Positions 1 to 9,039 of a DNA stretch of 58,386 bases are shown piece after piece. A program made the position numbers and the translations under genes. Origin of the DNA: Actinomycetes bacterium (GTDB taxonomy: Bacteria > Actinomycetota > Acidimicrobiia > Acidimicrobiales > Palsa-688). The stretch covers positions 1 through 58,386 of the forward strand of contig JAJZAM010000004.1 of the NCBI GenBank assembly GCA_021799445.1, in the 5' to 3' direction. Every line of letters begins with the position of its first letter. The first letter of the stretch is position 1. The notes under the pieces were generated by a model. That model made no database searches, had not been told where the DNA came from, and worked only from the letters and a program-made list of their open reading frames with translations.

Positions 1-1
1 T

Positions 2-1042
2 ATCAGAACTTTCTCCGAACTGGCATCCCTGCCTGGGGCCGACGTGCTAGCCCGTTTCGGTTCCCAAGGTAAAGCCGCCCACCGACTGGCGCGAGGGCTT
101 GACGATTTTTTGCTCCAAGCGCGCACTCCGCCACCAGACACGAGCGTCTCATGCGAGATGGACCCTCCCGAGGTGAGGATGGATGCTGTCAGCTTTGCGG
201 TCAAGTCTCTCTGCGATGGTCTCGTGTCCCGTCTTCGTTCGGCGGGATTGGCTCTAGTCGCTGCGGCGATCGAAGCTCGTAGCGACCAAGGGGACAAGTC
301 GCTACGCCACTGGCGCCACGAAGAAGCCTTCGACGCCCCCGCTCTCGCGGAGAGGGCCCGCTGGCAGATCGACGGGTGGCTCTCTAGACACCAGGACAAA
401 GACAACCAGGCTGCTTCGGGGTCGCCTACCCCTAGGGGGGTCGAAGGTTTATGGGAGCCGTCGGAACTGGGCTACACCCCTGGGGTGGTCCTCGTCAAGA
501 TCACCCCCGAAGAGGTCCGTCCCGAGAGCGGGCACCAACTTGACCTATGGGGAGCGCCCTCAACTCAGGATCTTCGGGCAGCACGGTCCATAGCCCGAGT
601 CCAGGCCATCCTGGGCCCTGAGGAAGTCAAAACTGCCGGCTTCGGGGAGGGGAGAGGCATAGACGAGCAGTACCAGCCGGTCTCGTGGGGCGCCCCGAGG
701 CCCAGGAGGTCTTGTCGTCCCTGGCCGGGGCGTCTCGCTCGTCCATCGCCGGCTTTTATCCACCTGCCTCGACTGGAAGCGGAACTTCTAGACGATCAGG
801 GAATGCCGGTTTGTGTCGATGCCGCAGGGTTGCTTGACCGTTCTCCTGCTTTCGTGGTCTTTGCTGGTGCTGCGCCACGTCCCGTGATGGGATGGGCCGG
901 ACCTTGGCCGGTCGAAGAGCGGTGGTGGTCCGCCGGTGGGCGGCGCCGTCAAGCAAGGGTACAGGTGGTGGTGGCCGGCGGGGAGGCGCACCTACTGTCC
1001 CGGGAGTCGGCCCGGTGGTGGCTTGAGGCGACCTATGCCTGA
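2..1042 (+). CDS. imuB: ImuB-like Y-family polymerase homologue, C-terminal part (5' end outside window)
   Basis: The reading frame is open from base 2 and continues to a TAG/TGA-type stop at 1042, so this is the 3' part of a longer gene. The visible protein contains the end of the Y-family fold ('SLPGADVLARFG', as in the HhH/little-finger junction) and a long C-terminal extension ending in a short conserved block rich in W and R. In actinobacteria ImuB is a catalytically inactive Y-family protein that links ImuA' and DnaE2 to the sliding clamp during SOS mutagenesis (family knowledge). The catalytic-site region is not in the window, so loss of the acidic residues cannot be tested. dnaE2, its expected partner, lies 2.2 kb downstream on the same strand. 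Its last 10 bases overlap the end of the convergent PAP2 gene. Confidence 0.8.
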   Translation: MRTFSELASLPGADVLARFGSQGKAAHRLARGLDDFLLQARTPPPDTSVSCEMDPPEVRMDAVSFAVKSLCDGLVSRLRSAGLALVAAAIEARSDQGDKSLRHWRHEEAFDAPALAERARWQIDGWLSRHQDKDNQAASGSPTPRGVEGLWEPSELGYTPGVVLVKITPEEVRPESGHQLDLWGAPSTQDLRAARSIARVQAILGPEEVKTAGFGEGRGIDEQYQPVSWGAPRPRRSCRPWPGRLARPSPAFIHLPRLEAELLDDQGMPVCVDAAGLLDRSPAFVVFAGAAPRPVMGWAGPWPVEERWWSAGGRRRQARVQVVVAGGEAHLLSRESARWWLEATYA

Positions 1043-1914
1043 TCTAGCCGAAGAGCATCCAAGCGCAGAGCCTTGCGGGCGTCGCAGCGCCGCTGCCACC
1101 AGTCAGCGATCATCACGGCCAGGATCAAATTCACCACGCCAGCGACGACGTCGGCGAGGAAATGGTTGCCGGTGGCGAGAACTGCGTAGGCGGTCATGGC
1201 TGGGTAAAGCCAGACAAGGTTGCGCCACCACCTGGGAGGAAGCATCCTCCAAAAAACCAGAGCGGACCATACAGCCCAGGTCATGTGCAGCGAAGGCATG
1301 GCCGCAAGTTGGTTGGCGGCGGTGGCTAGGGCTCCCGCGTGCCACGAACCGAAGGCATGGGTTATGGCAACCACGTCGATGTAGACTTTGGGATTGAACA
1401 GCCTCGGAGGGTCGCTGGGGAAGATCCAGAAAACGATCATTGCCATCAGGTTCGCCAGGATCATGGCGTTGCGCAGCGGCCGGTAAAGATCTGCTCGTTT
1501 CCACCACAAGATGCCTAACGCGCCCAAGGTGACCACGAAATGTGCGTTGTCGTAGTAGTTGGCAACGATGACCGCCAGGGTGTGGTGGTTGGCGAGCCAG
1601 TGGTCCATGGACTCTTCGGGATCGAGGTGGAGGATCTTCTCCAAGTGCAGGAACGAAGCCGAATTGGAGTGCGCCGCCGCAATTCGGAGGGGTGAAAGGT
1701 TGTTTATGGCGTCGTAGATCCAAAGCAGCCAGACGATGAAAGTCGCTTCGAGCCAGACCGGGGGCCGGCCCGTGGAGATCCTGGCCCTCAGCCGGTTGAT
1801 CTGGTCGCGCGCGCGGGCAGCGATGGGCTCCGACTGGGCCTTTCGGGTTGACAGAGCTGATACTTCCAGCTCGGTTGGATCAGAGTCGACGGCTGGCTGG
1901 GAAGTCGTGGTCAC
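1033..1914 (-). CDS. PAP2-family membrane phosphatase (AUR1/inositol-phosphotransferase-like)
   Basis: A 293-residue integral membrane protein with several hydrophobic segments. It carries the three-part PAP2 acid-phosphatase signature: PPR at 169-171, PSLH at 207-210 and GNHFLAD at 249-255, where His210 and His251 are the expected phosphohistidine-relay residues. The arrangement matches the PAP2_3 group, which includes inositol phosphorylceramide synthase and actinobacterial lipid phosphatases/transferases. The substrate is probably a membrane phospholipid or a polyprenyl or inositol phosphate, but cannot be named. The start is a GTG at 1912-1914. A TAAAGT hexamer (minus strand, 1924-1929) sits 9 nt upstream and fits a leaderless promoter. 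It is convergent with imuB. Confidence 0.75.
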   Translation of the reverse strand: MTTTSQPAVDSDPTELEVSALSTRKAQSEPIAARARDQINRLRARISTGRPPVWLEATFIVWLLWIYDAINNLSPLRIAAAHSNSASFLHLEKILHLDPEESMDHWLANHHTLAVIVANYYDNAHFVVTLGALGILWWKRADLYRPLRNAMILANLMAMIVFWIFPSDPPRLFNPKVYIDVVAITHAFGSWHAGALATAANQLAAMPSLHMTWAVWSALVFWRMLPPRWWRNLVWLYPAMTAYAVLATGNHFLADVVAGVVNLILAVMIADWWQRRCDARKALRLDALRLDQA

Positions 1915-1996
1915 TTCTCGTTTACTTTAGGGAACCATCCTCGTCTTGTCCCGGCGGCTAGCCGAGATGCATGCCAACCCGGTTGAGAGCCGACGG

Positions 1997-3193
1997 TCAC
2001 GGTCGAGGGAAAGTCCAGCCGGCGACCTTTGCGACGGATCTTCCTGCGGATAGCAGGGTCTCTTCGCCACCTGGCGGACCGACGATCTGCAGGGACACGG
2101 GCACCTTCGACGGCGTGGCGTGGACAGCCGGCATGCCGTGCGGGGCCGAGGATACTGGCATTGCAAGAGCGGGTAAGCCGGCGAGGTTGAAGGGGCTGAC
2201 GTAGCGGATCCGTTTGAGCTCTGCCGCGTCGGCGAGGCTTGGTGGCCTAGACGAGAGCACCGGCAGGGCTAACACGTCGACAACAGTGAAAGTCTGCCTT
2301 AGCTCCTCGGCCCATTCGGAGCGGACCTGCTCGGCTGAACTGATATCGCTGGCGGGTATCTTCGAGGCGGCTTCCAGCCGCTCTGACACGTCGGGGGAGA
2401 GCTCACTGGCGTGCTCGTGCCACAGCTGAGCGTAAAGTTCCCAAGCTTCAGAGTCGAGGATGGTGGCTGATGCCCAAGTGGCTTTTTCCCAGCCTGTCAA
2501 CGTGATATCGACGTACCTGGCCCCAGTTGTGGAACAGTAACGCTCGATCGCAGAGTCGATGGCGGAATCGGTTGGGCCCTCGGCCGGAAGACGAACCCGG
2601 CCGATCCGAAGAGGCGGCGGGCGCTCCGCGGAGTTGAAGCCCGGCTCCAGCAGCGCCATTCCCGCTTCAACGGCGCCGAGCGTCGCCCCCATCGGACCGA
2701 CAGTGTCCAGCGATGGGGCTAGCGGTGCTACACCCTGCAGAGGGATCCTTCCCCAGGTCGTCTTGAGCCCGACCACCCCGCAGCAGGCGGCGGGAATCCG
2801 TATCGACCCGCCCGTGTCGCTGCCGAACGCAACGTCGGCTTCGCCGGTGGCAACCGCCACCGCGGACCCGCTCGAAGAGCCACCTGGAGCCAAGGAGGGA
2901 TCGAGCGGGTTGACGGGAGTCCCATACCACGGGTTGACGCCTGTGACACCGTAAGCCAACTCGTGAAGGTTCGTCCTTCCAACGATCACGGCTGCGCCCG
3001 AAGCGGCGGCCTGCCTGGTTCCGCGCAGGCAGGCCGCGTCACTCGCTGCGGGCGCCTGAGAGGCCGCTATCACCCGGGAACCTCGCGTGGTTGGCACTCC
3101 TGCCATGTCGATCAGGTCTTTTATCGCCACCCTGAGGGCACCCTCGGGGATGGGGAGGAAGCTCTCGGCGGTCCTGTAGGTGAAGGTGGCCAC
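1997..3193 (-). CDS. Amidase-signature family hydrolase
   Basis: A 398-residue amidase-signature (AS) enzyme. The Ser-cisSer-Lys triad is visible: Lys25 in 'VAIKDLID', the serine run at 106-108 in 'APGGSSSGSAVAV', and the nucleophile Ser130 in 'GSDTGGSIRIPAA'. AS enzymes hydrolyse carboxamides (GatA, AtzF, indole-acetamide hydrolase). The N-terminus is short compared with GatA and no GatB/GatC lies nearby, so a stand-alone amidase is more likely than the tRNA amidotransferase. The substrate is unknown. The GTG start (3191-3193) is preceded after 6 nt by TATACT on the minus strand (3200-3205), a good leaderless -10 element. The region is shared with the divergent dnaE2 promoter. Confidence 0.85.
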   Translation of the reverse strand: MATFTYRTAESFLPIPEGALRVAIKDLIDMAGVPTTRGSRVIAASQAPAASDAACLRGTRQAAASGAAVIVGRTNLHELAYGVTGVNPWYGTPVNPLDPSLAPGGSSSGSAVAVATGEADVAFGSDTGGSIRIPAACCGVVGLKTTWGRIPLQGVAPLAPSLDTVGPMGATLGAVEAGMALLEPGFNSAERPPPLRIGRVRLPAEGPTDSAIDSAIERYCSTTGARYVDITLTGWEKATWASATILDSEAWELYAQLWHEHASELSPDVSERLEAASKIPASDISSAEQVRSEWAEELRQTFTVVDVLALPVLSSRPPSLADAAELKRIRYVSPFNLAGLPALAMPVSSAPHGMPAVHATPSKVPVSLQIVGPPGGEETLLSAGRSVAKVAGWTFPRP

Positions 3194-3236
3194 CGGGGGA
3201 GTATACGATTAGCGCCCCAGGTTGACCGGATCCGCC

Positions 3237-3267
3237 TCGACCCACTCGAACATATGTTCGATATTAT
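3237..3267 (+). promoter_or_regulatory. dnaE2 promoter, probably leaderless
   Basis: TCGACC (3237-3242), a 19-nt spacer and TATTAT (3262-3267) form a reasonable sigma-70-type promoter. Only 6 nt separate the -10 from GTG at 3274, so transcription would start at or next to the start codon. No Shine-Dalgarno sequence is present. The LexA palindrome fills the spacer. Confidence 0.55.
3246..3261. promoter_or_regulatory. LexA (SOS) box of dnaE2
   Basis: TCGAACATATGTTCGA is a perfect 16-bp palindrome matching the actinobacterial LexA operator (TCGAAC-N4-GTTCGA). It lies between a plausible -35 (TCGACC, 3237-3242) and the -10 (TATTAT, 3262-3267) of dnaE2, so bound LexA would block polymerase directly. 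The amidase start is 53 bp away on the other side and could also be affected. Confidence 0.9.
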
Positions 3268-3273
3268 GTGGGC

Positions 3274-6200
3274 GTGGGATATTCGAACCCGCCGGTGCCG
3301 TGGAGGACCCTGGAGGCAACGCTGTCGGGGCGCGTGCGGCCTTTCCCTAAGCAAGGGGACGGCAACGACAGTCCTGCGTGGTCCTACAAGCGGGGTCCTT
3401 ACCGGCCTCCTTTGGAGCTCGAAGCAAGGCGGTACACAAGCCGGTCGGCCGTGCCGTACGCCGAGCTGCACTGCCATTCGAATTTCAGCTTCCTGGACGG
3501 GGCTTCCCACCCTGAGGAGCTTGTAGAGCAGGCGTGCAGGCTGGGTTTGGATGCTTTGGCTCTGACCGACCATGACGGCATGTACGGTGTTGTGCGCTTT
3601 GCTGAGGCGGCACGAGCGGTGGGTTTGGCGACGGTGTTCGGAGCGGAGCTGACCATAGGCCTGACCCGTCGCCAGGTAAGGATGGCCGACCCGGAAGGCA
3701 GTCACCTGGTGGTGTTGGCTCGTGATCCGATCGGCTACACCAGGCTGTGCCGGGCTGTGTCGGTCGCCCATCTTCGGGGGGGAGAGAAGGGAAAACCCGT
3801 TCTCGACGTCGAATCCCTGGCGGCCATAGGTGCCGGAGCCCAGCCCGACTTCACCTCGCCCGGTGTGCCTTTAGCAGCTCAGGCTGAGGGTTCGAGCGGG
3901 CACTGGGTTGTGTTGAGCGGCTGCCGCAAAGGTTCACTGGTCAAAGCGCTCATGGAGCACGGGCCGGCGAGCGCGACAGGAGAGCTTCGGAGGTTGCAGA
4001 GCCTGTTCGGAGCGGACAACGTGGTGGTCGAGCTGTGGGACCACGGCGATCCCATCGACTCGGCACGCAACGATGCTCTCGTGGAGGTAGCCGCTTGCAG
4101 CGGAGCGGATTTGGTGGCGACCAACAACGTTCACTACCACCACCGTGGTCGTCACCGACTCGGGGGAGTGCTGTCAGCCGTTAGGGCGGGGCGCAGCCTC
4201 GACGAGATGGATGGGTGGATGCCTGCGTCGGCGGCCGCTTGCCTTCGGGGTGGCGCCGAGCAGGCACGCCGGTTCTCTCGTTATCCGGGTGTGGTGGAAA
4301 AAGCGGCCGAACTAGCAGGGGAGTGCGCTTTCGACCTGGCCTTGGTGGCACCCCGGTTGCCTCCGTTCCCGGTTCCGCCCGGCCACAGCGAGATGAGCTG
4401 GCTGCGGCACCTGACAGAGCAAGGCGCTACCCGCCGATACGGAACCCGCAGCGCTCCCCGTCATCTTGGGGCTTGGGCTCAGATCGACCACGAGCTGGCC
4501 ATGATCGAGCAGCTCGACTTCGCCGGCTACTTCTTGATTGTCTGGGACATCGTGGAGTTCTGCCGTTCCCGGAACATCTTCTGTCAGGGTCGTGGGTCGG
4601 CCGCCAACTCGGCGGTCTGCTATTCGCTGGGGATCACGAAAGCTGATGCGGTCTCCCTGGGACTCCTGTTCGAGCGCTTCTTGTCCCCAGAGCGGGACGG
4701 CCCTCCTGACATAGACGTGGACATCGAAAGCGCTCGACGGGAGGAGGTGATCCAGTACGTCTATCGCCGTTACGGCAGGGGAGCGGCCGCACAGGTGGCC
4801 AACGTTGTCACATACCGTCCACGCTCGGCTGTACGCGACGTAGGCCGAGCGTTCGGGGCTTCGAGCGGGCAGCTGGACGTTTGGTCCAAGCAGGTGGACC
4901 CGTGGGGGCCGCTGTCGTCGACCGTTGAGCACCAGATCCCAGACCCGGTGATGGATCTCGCATCGCAGATCCAGAACTTTCCTCGTCATCTCGGCATCCA
5001 CTCTGGTGGCATGGTCATCTGTGACCGTCCGGTCTCGGAGGTGTGCCCGGTGGAGTGGGCTCGCATGCCTGGGCGCAGCGTCGTCCAGTGGGACAAAGAC
5101 GACTGCGCCTCAGCCGGCCTGGTCAAGTTCGACCTGCTCGGCCTGGGGATGCTGAGCGTCTTGCACTACAGCGTAGATCATGTCAGAGATTTCCATGGAG
5201 TCGAGCTGGATCTGGCTGATCTTCCCCAGCAAGACGAGGTCTATGACATGTTGTGTAGCGCTGACTCGGTCGGGGTGTTCCAAGTCGAGAGCCGCGCTCA
5301 GATGGCCACGCTCCCTCGTCTCAAACCGCGCTGCTTCTACGACCTGGTAGTCGAGGTCGCGCTGATCAGGCCCGGTCCTATACAGGGAGGTTCGGTTCAC
5401 CCATACATACGTCGGCGTAACGGGACTGAGCCCGTCAGCTATCTCCACCCGCTGTTGGAGAGAAGCCTGGCCAAGACGCTAGGCGTCCCTTTGTTCCAGG
5501 AGCAGTTGATGCAGATGGCGATCGACGTGGCCGGTTTCACCCCGGCAGAGTCCGATCAGCTTCGCCAGGCCATGGGCTCCAAGAGAAGCGCACAGAAGAT
5601 GAACCGGGTGCGCTCCAGGCTGTATGAGGGAATGGCCGAGCGGGGTATAGCCGGGGCGGTTGCAGACGAGATCTGGGAGAAGATGCTGGCGTTTGCCAAC
5701 TACGGTTTTCCCGAGAGCCATTCGGTCAGCTTCGCGTACCTCGTATACGCGTCAGCGTGGCTGAAACTCCACTATCAGGCGGCTTTTTGTGCTGGCCTGC
5801 TCGACGGTCAGCCGATGGGATTCTGGTCTCCTCAGACCATCGTCGGGGACGCCCGCCGCCACGGGGTGGAAGTCAGACGCCCTGACGTCAACCTCAGCCG
5901 GGTTTTTTCGGCTCTGGAGCCATCTCCCTCAAGTGCCGGCGGCGCTGCGGTGCGAATGGGGCTCAGCTACGTCAAAGGGTTAGGTCACCAAGCAGCGCAG
6001 CGCATAGTTGCAGGTCAACCTTACCGCAACATGGAGGATTTTCTGGCTCGAAGCGACGTGGACCGTACGAGAGCGGAGACTCTCGCCACCGCCGGGGCCT
6101 TTGACAGTTTGGGGATAACCCGGCGCAAAGCCTTGTGGGGAGCTGGGGCGCTAACAGCAGCTGGGACATCCAGGGAGGGCACTGCCCGCCTAGAAGGTAT

Positions 6201-6654
6201 TAGCACCGGGTTTGACGCACCGGCTCTGCGGGACATGACACCGGAGCAACTCAACTGGGCAGATCTGTGGGCTACGGGCATTTCGTCTGACAGTTACCCT
6301 ACGCAGTTCTTGCGGCCAGCCCTAAAGGCGGCTGGCGTTGTGACATCCTCAGGCTTGGGCGGGATGAAACCAGGTCAGAAAGTGAAAGTAGCGGGAGTGG
6401 TGACGCACCGTCAGCGACCAGCTACCGCTCAGGGGGTCACTTTCATAAACCTCGAGGACGAGACGGGACTCATGAACGTGGTCTGTTCGCCGGGCGTGTG
6501 GGTGCGCTACCGAAAGGTGCTTCGATCCAGCCCCGCCCTGGTGGTCAGCGGCAGGTTGGAGAGAGTCGAATCGGTGACGAACGTGGTGGCGGAACGAATC
6601 GAGACCCTGCATTTCGATACGCCGGCTGTTCTCGCGTCGAGAGACTTCCGATAG
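3274..6654 (+). CDS. dnaE2: Error-prone DNA polymerase III alpha subunit DnaE2 (ImuC)
   Basis: A C-family replicative-type polymerase of about 1126 residues. An N-terminal PHP domain ('AELHCHSNFSFLDGAS', 'ALTDHDGMYG', 'NNVHYHH') is followed by the palm with the catalytic aspartates in 'PDIDVDIESARREEV', the fingers, a helix-hairpin-helix region ('ARSDVDRTRAETLATAGAF') and a C-terminal OB fold ('KVKVAGVVTHRQRPATAQGV'). The length and the opening 'GYSNPPVPW' match DnaE2 rather than DnaE1. I chose GTG 3274 over GTG 3268 because it aligns with the usual Met-Gly-aromatic-x-Asn start and sits at the predicted transcription start. DnaE2 performs SOS-induced translesion synthesis with ImuA'/ImuB, and the LexA box just upstream supports this role. 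Confidence 0.95.
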   Translation: MGYSNPPVPWRTLEATLSGRVRPFPKQGDGNDSPAWSYKRGPYRPPLELEARRYTSRSAVPYAELHCHSNFSFLDGASHPEELVEQACRLGLDALALTDHDGMYGVVRFAEAARAVGLATVFGAELTIGLTRRQVRMADPEGSHLVVLARDPIGYTRLCRAVSVAHLRGGEKGKPVLDVESLAAIGAGAQPDFTSPGVPLAAQAEGSSGHWVVLSGCRKGSLVKALMEHGPASATGELRRLQSLFGADNVVVELWDHGDPIDSARNDALVEVAACSGADLVATNNVHYHHRGRHRLGGVLSAVRAGRSLDEMDGWMPASAAACLRGGAEQARRFSRYPGVVEKAAELAGECAFDLALVAPRLPPFPVPPGHSEMSWLRHLTEQGATRRYGTRSAPRHLGAWAQIDHELAMIEQLDFAGYFLIVWDIVEFCRSRNIFCQGRGSAANSAVCYSLGITKADAVSLGLLFERFLSPERDGPPDIDVDIESARREEVIQYVYRRYGRGAAAQVANVVTYRPRSAVRDVGRAFGASSGQLDVWSKQVDPWGPLSSTVEHQIPDPVMDLASQIQNFPRHLGIHSGGMVICDRPVSEVCPVEWARMPGRSVVQWDKDDCASAGLVKFDLLGLGMLSVLHYSVDHVRDFHGVELDLADLPQQDEVYDMLCSADSVGVFQVESRAQMATLPRLKPRCFYDLVVEVALIRPGPIQGGSVHPYIRRRNGTEPVSYLHPLLERSLAKTLGVPLFQEQLMQMAIDVAGFTPAESDQLRQAMGSKRSAQKMNRVRSRLYEGMAERGIAGAVADEIWEKMLAFANYGFPESHSVSFAYLVYASAWLKLHYQAAFCAGLLDGQPMGFWSPQTIVGDARRHGVEVRRPDVNLSRVFSALEPSPSSAGGAAVRMGLSYVKGLGHQAAQRIVAGQPYRNMEDFLARSDVDRTRAETLATAGAFDSLGITRRKALWGAGALTAAGTSREGTARLEGISTGFDAPALRDMTPEQLNWADLWATGISSDSYPTQFLRPALKAAGVVTSSGLGGMKPGQKVKVAGVVTHRQRPATAQGVTFINLEDETGLMNVVCSPGVWVRYRKVLRSSPALVVSGRLERVESVTNVVAERIETLHFDTPAVLASRDFR

Positions 6655-6916
6655 GCCAGCCGCCAAAAGCCGACGTTCGGGATACTCCCAGGTCGGGGGC
6701 ACCGGATCGGCCCCGTCAACTGTCGAACAGTCTTCACAGGCTATTCCAAGCTTCGGTTAGGGAGCCTCCTAGGTGTCGACCTGAGACTGTGTCCATGAAC
6801 GATTCGCGGACCGGTGCGCGCTACGACGGCTTGGCGGGAGTGTCGACCATGACCCGTCGACCCCGCCGCGCATCTCCCGCCGGAAATTTCAACCCTCTAC
6901 CCCCGTCGAAGCCGCG

Positions 6917-8212
6917 ATGATGGACGCGACGACCGTGGAGCCTGCACCCAAACAAGACCCCAAGACGATGAAGCCGGTCCGGCAGCGGCTTCTCGCGAGA
7001 CCGCCCGCTACGACCCTGGCCGACCACCTAGGCCGGCACGGGACTCTCCCGTTGTCAAGGGTCGGGACTCTGATGAGCGAGGTTCGCTCGGCTGGTCTGC
7101 GTGGCCGCGGCGGGGCGGGCTTCCCCACGGCTGTCAAGATGCTGGCGGTGGCGGAGAACTCGCGCCGCCAAACACCGGTCGTAGTGGCAAACGCAACAGA
7201 GGGCGAGCCGGCGTCCGCCAAGGACAAGGTGCTGTTGCGCTCGTCGCCTCACCTGGTCTTAGACGGGGTGATCGCAGCGGCCGCTGCGCTCGGGGCTGCT
7301 AAGGCAGTGCTGTGCATAGAGCGGCGGGACGTCGATACGGTCGCAGCGGCTCGAAAAGCGATCGCGGAACGCTCCCGCTGGGATCCGATCGCCGTTGAGG
7401 TCGCTCTCACGCCGTCTAGGTACGTGGCGGGCGAGGAGACCGCCTTGGTGTCGTGGTTGAGCGGGGGGCAAGCCAAGCCGACTTTCGCCCCTCCACGCCC
7501 ATCCGAGCGCGGAGTCAACGGGACGCCGACCCTGGTCGACAACGTGGAGACCCTCGCCAACATAGCCCTGATCGCCCGCTACGGTGCCGACGCCTACCGC
7601 CTGGAGGGCACCGACGACGACCCGGGGACAGCGCTGATCACGGTCCGGGGCGCCGTTGAAAGACCGGGGGTCTACGAGCGGCCCTTCGGGGTGCAACTAG
7701 CAGACTTGCTCGGCGAAGCCGGTCTTCAAGAGGCGTCCGGCGTGCTGGTCGGAGGGTACTTCGGGACATGGGTAAGCCAGGTTGACACGCTTACGCTTCG
7801 CTTCTCCCGGGCTTCTCTCGGCGCTTTGGGGGCTTCCCCGGGATGCGGCCTGCTGGCTGTGCTGCCGAGGCGACACTGCCCCCTCCAAGAGGTATCGGCC
7901 GTGCTGGGTTGGCTGGCAGCAAACTCGGCCGGCCAGTGCGGGCCCTGCGCTAACGGTCTGCCTGCCATCGCAGCCGCTTACGCCCAGCTAGTAGCCGGCG
8001 AGCGGACCGGTCGAGCTCTCATGTCGGTTGAAAGATGGTCGGGTATGGTGGCCGGGAGAGGAGCCTGCAGGCTCCCTGACGGGGCTGCGCAGTTCGTTAC
8101 GAGCGCGAATCGGGTGTTCGCAGAACACGTCGAGCGCCATCAACTTCGCGGTCCGTGCCCTCCTAACCGCTTCCAGATCCTGCCAACACCGCCGCTAGGG
8201 GAGTGGCGATGA
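6917..8212 (+). CDS. NuoF-like NADH-binding flavoprotein (SLBB and iron-sulfur region), orphan
   Basis: A 431-residue homologue of the complex I 51-kDa subunit. The FMN/NADH motifs 'GRGGAGFPT' (63-71) and 'NATEGEP' (92-98) are present, followed by an SLBB-type segment and the C-terminal Fe-S region. The canonical N3 cluster motif CxxCxxC...C is incomplete here: Ala replaces the first Cys (position 338) in 'SAGQCGPCANG', leaving Cys341, Cys344 and Cys384. No nuoE, nuoG or ferredoxin gene is adjacent, so it is not part of complex I. It may pass electrons between NAD(P)H and an unlinked ferredoxin (inference). Tandem ATGs at 6917 and 6920 are both possible starts. Confidence 0.8.
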   Translation: MMDATTVEPAPKQDPKTMKPVRQRLLARPPATTLADHLGRHGTLPLSRVGTLMSEVRSAGLRGRGGAGFPTAVKMLAVAENSRRQTPVVVANATEGEPASAKDKVLLRSSPHLVLDGVIAAAAALGAAKAVLCIERRDVDTVAAARKAIAERSRWDPIAVEVALTPSRYVAGEETALVSWLSGGQAKPTFAPPRPSERGVNGTPTLVDNVETLANIALIARYGADAYRLEGTDDDPGTALITVRGAVERPGVYERPFGVQLADLLGEAGLQEASGVLVGGYFGTWVSQVDTLTLRFSRASLGALGASPGCGLLAVLPRRHCPLQEVSAVLGWLAANSAGQCGPCANGLPAIAAAYAQLVAGERTGRALMSVERWSGMVAGRGACRLPDGAAQFVTSANRVFAEHVERHQLRGPCPPNRFQILPTPPLGEWR

Positions 8213-8250
8213 ACCCGGGACGGCCGGAACGGGCCTTTCGAACTGGGGCT

Positions 8251-9018
8251 CTAATCCGTTACTGGAGTTGTGGCCAGGCCCTGACCTAGCCGTGAAAGCT
8301 CGTGACGCCAGGCGATCTCGAGGTTGAGCGACGACCCGAGGTCGGGGAGCTCCGCCATATCCTCGTCGCTGATGTCCCTGAGCGTCCCGCCAGCGGATAC
8401 GACCGTCAAAGACATCCTGGCGATCACGTCTACCGACAGAACTCTAAGGACTGCTTGGGCGACACTGTCACCGGTAGCGGTCACCCCATGCCCGCGTAGT
8501 ATCACTACGGGTCTGCCGGCCATGGCGTCGACCATCTCTTGCGCCAGGGTCCTGCTGGCGATCAACGCCGACCTTGGGTACACCGGCACGCCGCCAGCCG
8601 CCAGTTTCGCGCCGGGGATGTCGAATGCTCCGATGACCGGTCTGATACCAACGCCGGCCAGGTCGGCGGTCACGACAGCCGGCGGGTGGGCGTGCACGAC
8701 AGCTGCAACGTCGCTTCGGCGCCTTAGCACCTCGGCGTGTAACGGCAGCTCGCTTGGAACGCTCCAGCCGTCGAGCTCGCCCGGGGCTCCTTGCGAGCCG
8801 TCCAGCGTGACGAGCCGAACGTCCGCGGCTTCGGTCCAGGCCAACCCGCGCTCGTGCGGACCCCGGCACCGTATGAGCATGAGCTGCTCGCTCACTCTCA
8901 GGCTTATGTGCCCCAAGAAGCCATCCGAAAGACTTCTCGATGCTAAAACCCTGCACGCTTGCGCAATGTGCTCTCGGGCGGCGGGTAGGTCTTTGTCAAG
9001 GGCGTCTGTCACTCGCAA
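8251..9018 (-). CDS. Class II aldolase/adducin-family protein
   Basis: About 253-255 residues covering a single class II aldolase domain. The zinc site is intact: His109 and His111 in 'VVHAHPP' and His177 in 'LRGHGV'. The catalytic acid Glu90 lies in 'VPSELPLHAEV'. The family includes fuculose- and rhamnulose-phosphate aldolases, ribulose-phosphate epimerase and decarboxylase-type enzymes, and no neighbouring sugar gene identifies the substrate. The outermost start is TTG 9018. GTG at 9010-9012 is more likely, since a TAGCTT hexamer (minus strand, 9022-9027) lies 9 nt before it. Confidence 0.85.
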   Translation of the reverse strand: MRVTDALDKDLPAAREHIAQACRVLASRSLSDGFLGHISLRVSEQLMLIRCRGPHERGLAWTEAADVRLVTLDGSQGAPGELDGWSVPSELPLHAEVLRRRSDVAAVVHAHPPAVVTADLAGVGIRPVIGAFDIPGAKLAAGGVPVYPRSALIASRTLAQEMVDAMAGRPVVILRGHGVTATGDSVAQAVLRVLSVDVIARMSLTVVSAGGTLRDISDEDMAELPDLGSSLNLEIAWRHELSRLGQGLATTPVTD

Positions 9019-9039
9019 AGCAAGCTAGAGGATAACGGG

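Noticed and set aside
6655-6916. Possible small gene or RNA between dnaE2 and the NuoF-like gene
   Set aside because: The 262 bases show no open frame with a convincing start, no tRNA-like fold and no strong repeat.
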